DNA from: DATCZB01 sp035513215
GTDB lineage: Bacteria; Pseudomonadota; Gammaproteobacteria; Steroidobacterales; Rariloculaceae
NCBI GenBank assembly: GCA_035513215.1
Contig: DATKCK010000029.1
Span: forward strand, 1-64,000
Reading direction: 5' to 3'
Length of the DNA stretch: 64,000 nucleotides
The position numbers were made by a program, and so were the translations under genes. Below the pieces are notes generated by a model. The model was not told where the DNA came from. It worked only from the letters and a program-made list of their open reading frames with translations, and searched no databases. Below are positions 63,292-64,000 of the stretch, piece after piece. Each line of letters starts with the position of its first letter. The stretch's first letter is position 1.

Positions 63292-64000
63292 TCAGTAAGC
63301 CCCGTATGCTCGCTTCGGCCTCGATGGCCGGCATCAGCCGCTCGCGCTCGAGCAGGCCCGCGATGTCGGCGATCGAGCGGCGGCCGTCGATGAGCGACAT
63401 GATCTGGGCATGTATGCGCGTCGACATCGCGGCGACGCGAAAGTGCTCGATGGCCGGGATCGGCTCCCTGCCGCGAACGATCCAGTCCGGCAGCGCCTCG
63501 TGGCGGGCCGGCCCCTTGATATGCCGCTTCTTCAACGCGCGCCATGAGAGGACTGTCTCCCGACGGCCGTGCCGGCTCGCCGGCGAGCACAAATACGGAA
63601 TCCTCGTATCGGTGTGGACCGGCGCGTCGAATCCCTGTTGCTCGACGATCTCGAAGCACTCATCGGGCCCGAGCTGCGCCGCGGGGTCGGCCTGGTGAAA
63701 GTTCAGCGACCCGAAGTTGATCCAGACGCCGTCGTCCTCGAGCAGATGATTGACCCTGGCGCAAAGTTCCGCGAAGTCGCCAGGCAGGATGTCAATCAGC
63801 CACGGGGTCACGACCGTGTCGAAGGCCTTCGCGGGGAACGGCGGGCGATGCACGTCGGCGATCACGAAGCGGAGACCTTCGCGGGCCGGCCGGGGCGCCG
63901 CGAGCTCGCGCAGGATCGCCGCATGATTCGCGTCGATCGGCGCGAGCGGAAACTCGTAGAGCTCGACCGTCTCGCCCGCTGCGATGCGCGACCCGACGAG
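63254..64000 (-). CDS. Class I methyltransferase, N-terminus beyond the window
   Basis: The frame is open from the window end (64000) to a stop at 63254, 248 codons, so the start lies outside. At the edge it reads RIAAGETVELYEFPLAPIDA, then FVIADVHRPPFPAKAFDTVVTPWLIDILPGDFAELCARVNHLLEDDGVWINFGSLNFHQ, the second half of a SAM-methyltransferase Rossmann fold (motif II to post II). The rest, with ECFEIVEQQGFDAPVHTDTRIPYLCSPASRHGRRETVLSWRA, resembles carnosine N-methyltransferase-like proteins. The last 70 residues (ALPDWIVRGREPIPAIEHFRV, SLIDGRRSIADIAGLL) look like a small PqqD-like or winged-helix module. Confidence 0.65.
   Translation of the reverse strand, partial: LVGSRIAAGETVELYEFPLAPIDANHAAILRELAAPRPAREGLRFVIADVHRPPFPAKAFDTVVTPWLIDILPGDFAELCARVNHLLEDDGVWINFGSLNFHQADPAAQLGPDECFEIVEQQGFDAPVHTDTRIPYLCSPASRHGRRETVLSWRALKKRHIKGPARHEALPDWIVRGREPIPAIEHFRVAAMSTRIHAQIMSLIDGRRSIADIAGLLERERLMPAIEAEASIRGLLIKLFDESQIRRP

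Noticed and set aside
1..64000. tRNA, rRNA, riboswitch, integrase or prophage signatures
   Set aside because: None recognised in the intergenic gaps on either strand. Short RNA genes cannot be excluded without a covariance-model search.

Overview
The window reads as one stretch of chromosome from a high-GC proteobacterium, most likely a gammaproteobacterium; no rRNA, tRNA or marker gene is present to fix the taxon. The evidence is the codon style (strong preference for gag, tcg, gcg and ctc codons), the sodium-pumping oxaloacetate decarboxylase OadGAB, two TRAP transporters, a DUF4212/sodium-solute symporter pair, the protocatechuate 4,5-cleavage genes ligC-ligI, and dispersed extragenic GGGGTCAGACCCC hairpins. 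TRAP and sodium-coupled systems suggest a marine or brackish life, but that is inference.

Layout. 1-2.8 kb: an AT-richer DUF2200 gene, a RidA-family gene and three small or membrane proteins. 2.8-9.2 kb: a CoA-acylating aldehyde dehydrogenase, then on the minus strand a 2-oxo acid dehydrogenase set (E1 alpha, E1 beta, E2, no E3) with an unusual M24-family protein. 9.3-13.9 kb: a DctPQM TRAP transporter and citramalate synthase. 14-18 kb: a methyltransferase and oadGAB. 18-25 kb: pirin, glutathionyl-hydroquinone reductase, a second TRAP system with fused QM permease, and the symporter pair. 25-33 kb: FAD-linked oxidase, ion channel with a zinc ribbon, homocysteine methyltransferase-like protein, purN, PQQ dehydrogenase, def, SRAP protein. 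33-40 kb: an EF-hand/winged-helix membrane protein under a perfect CRP-type palindrome, an NYN-domain protein, a feruloyl-CoA hydratase-lyase homologue, CitE-like lyase, quinone oxidoreductase, aromatic aminotransferase, MFS protein.

40-49.6 kb is the accessory core. A secreted FG-GAP protein with a 19-Asp run is followed by a compact four-gene module of different codon style: VTT/TVP38 membrane protein, (alpha/alpha)6-type glycosidase, GT4 glycosyltransferase, and a fused alkaline-phosphatase-like plus endonuclease/exonuclease/phosphatase protein. Broken gene ends flank it: a DUF883-like C-terminus on the left and an MFS C-terminus on the right. It looks like an acquired island and is the best candidate here for an undescribed system, probably for making or remodelling a glycolipid or phospho-glycan.

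49.6-56 kb carries an aromatic-acid set: a PrpF/LigU-type tautomerase, HAD hydrolase, BT1-type transporter, aldehyde dehydrogenase, LigC and LigI. With the feruloyl-CoA hydratase-lyase upstream it suggests lignin-monomer catabolism ending in pyruvate and oxaloacetate, which OadGAB could then decarboxylate; ligAB, ligJ and ligK are not in the window. 56-64 kb: modBC without modA, ubiX, folE, a trehalose-phosphatase/GH15 pair followed by a 13-codon relic that looks like the start of otsA, xdhC, and a methyltransferase cut by the window end.
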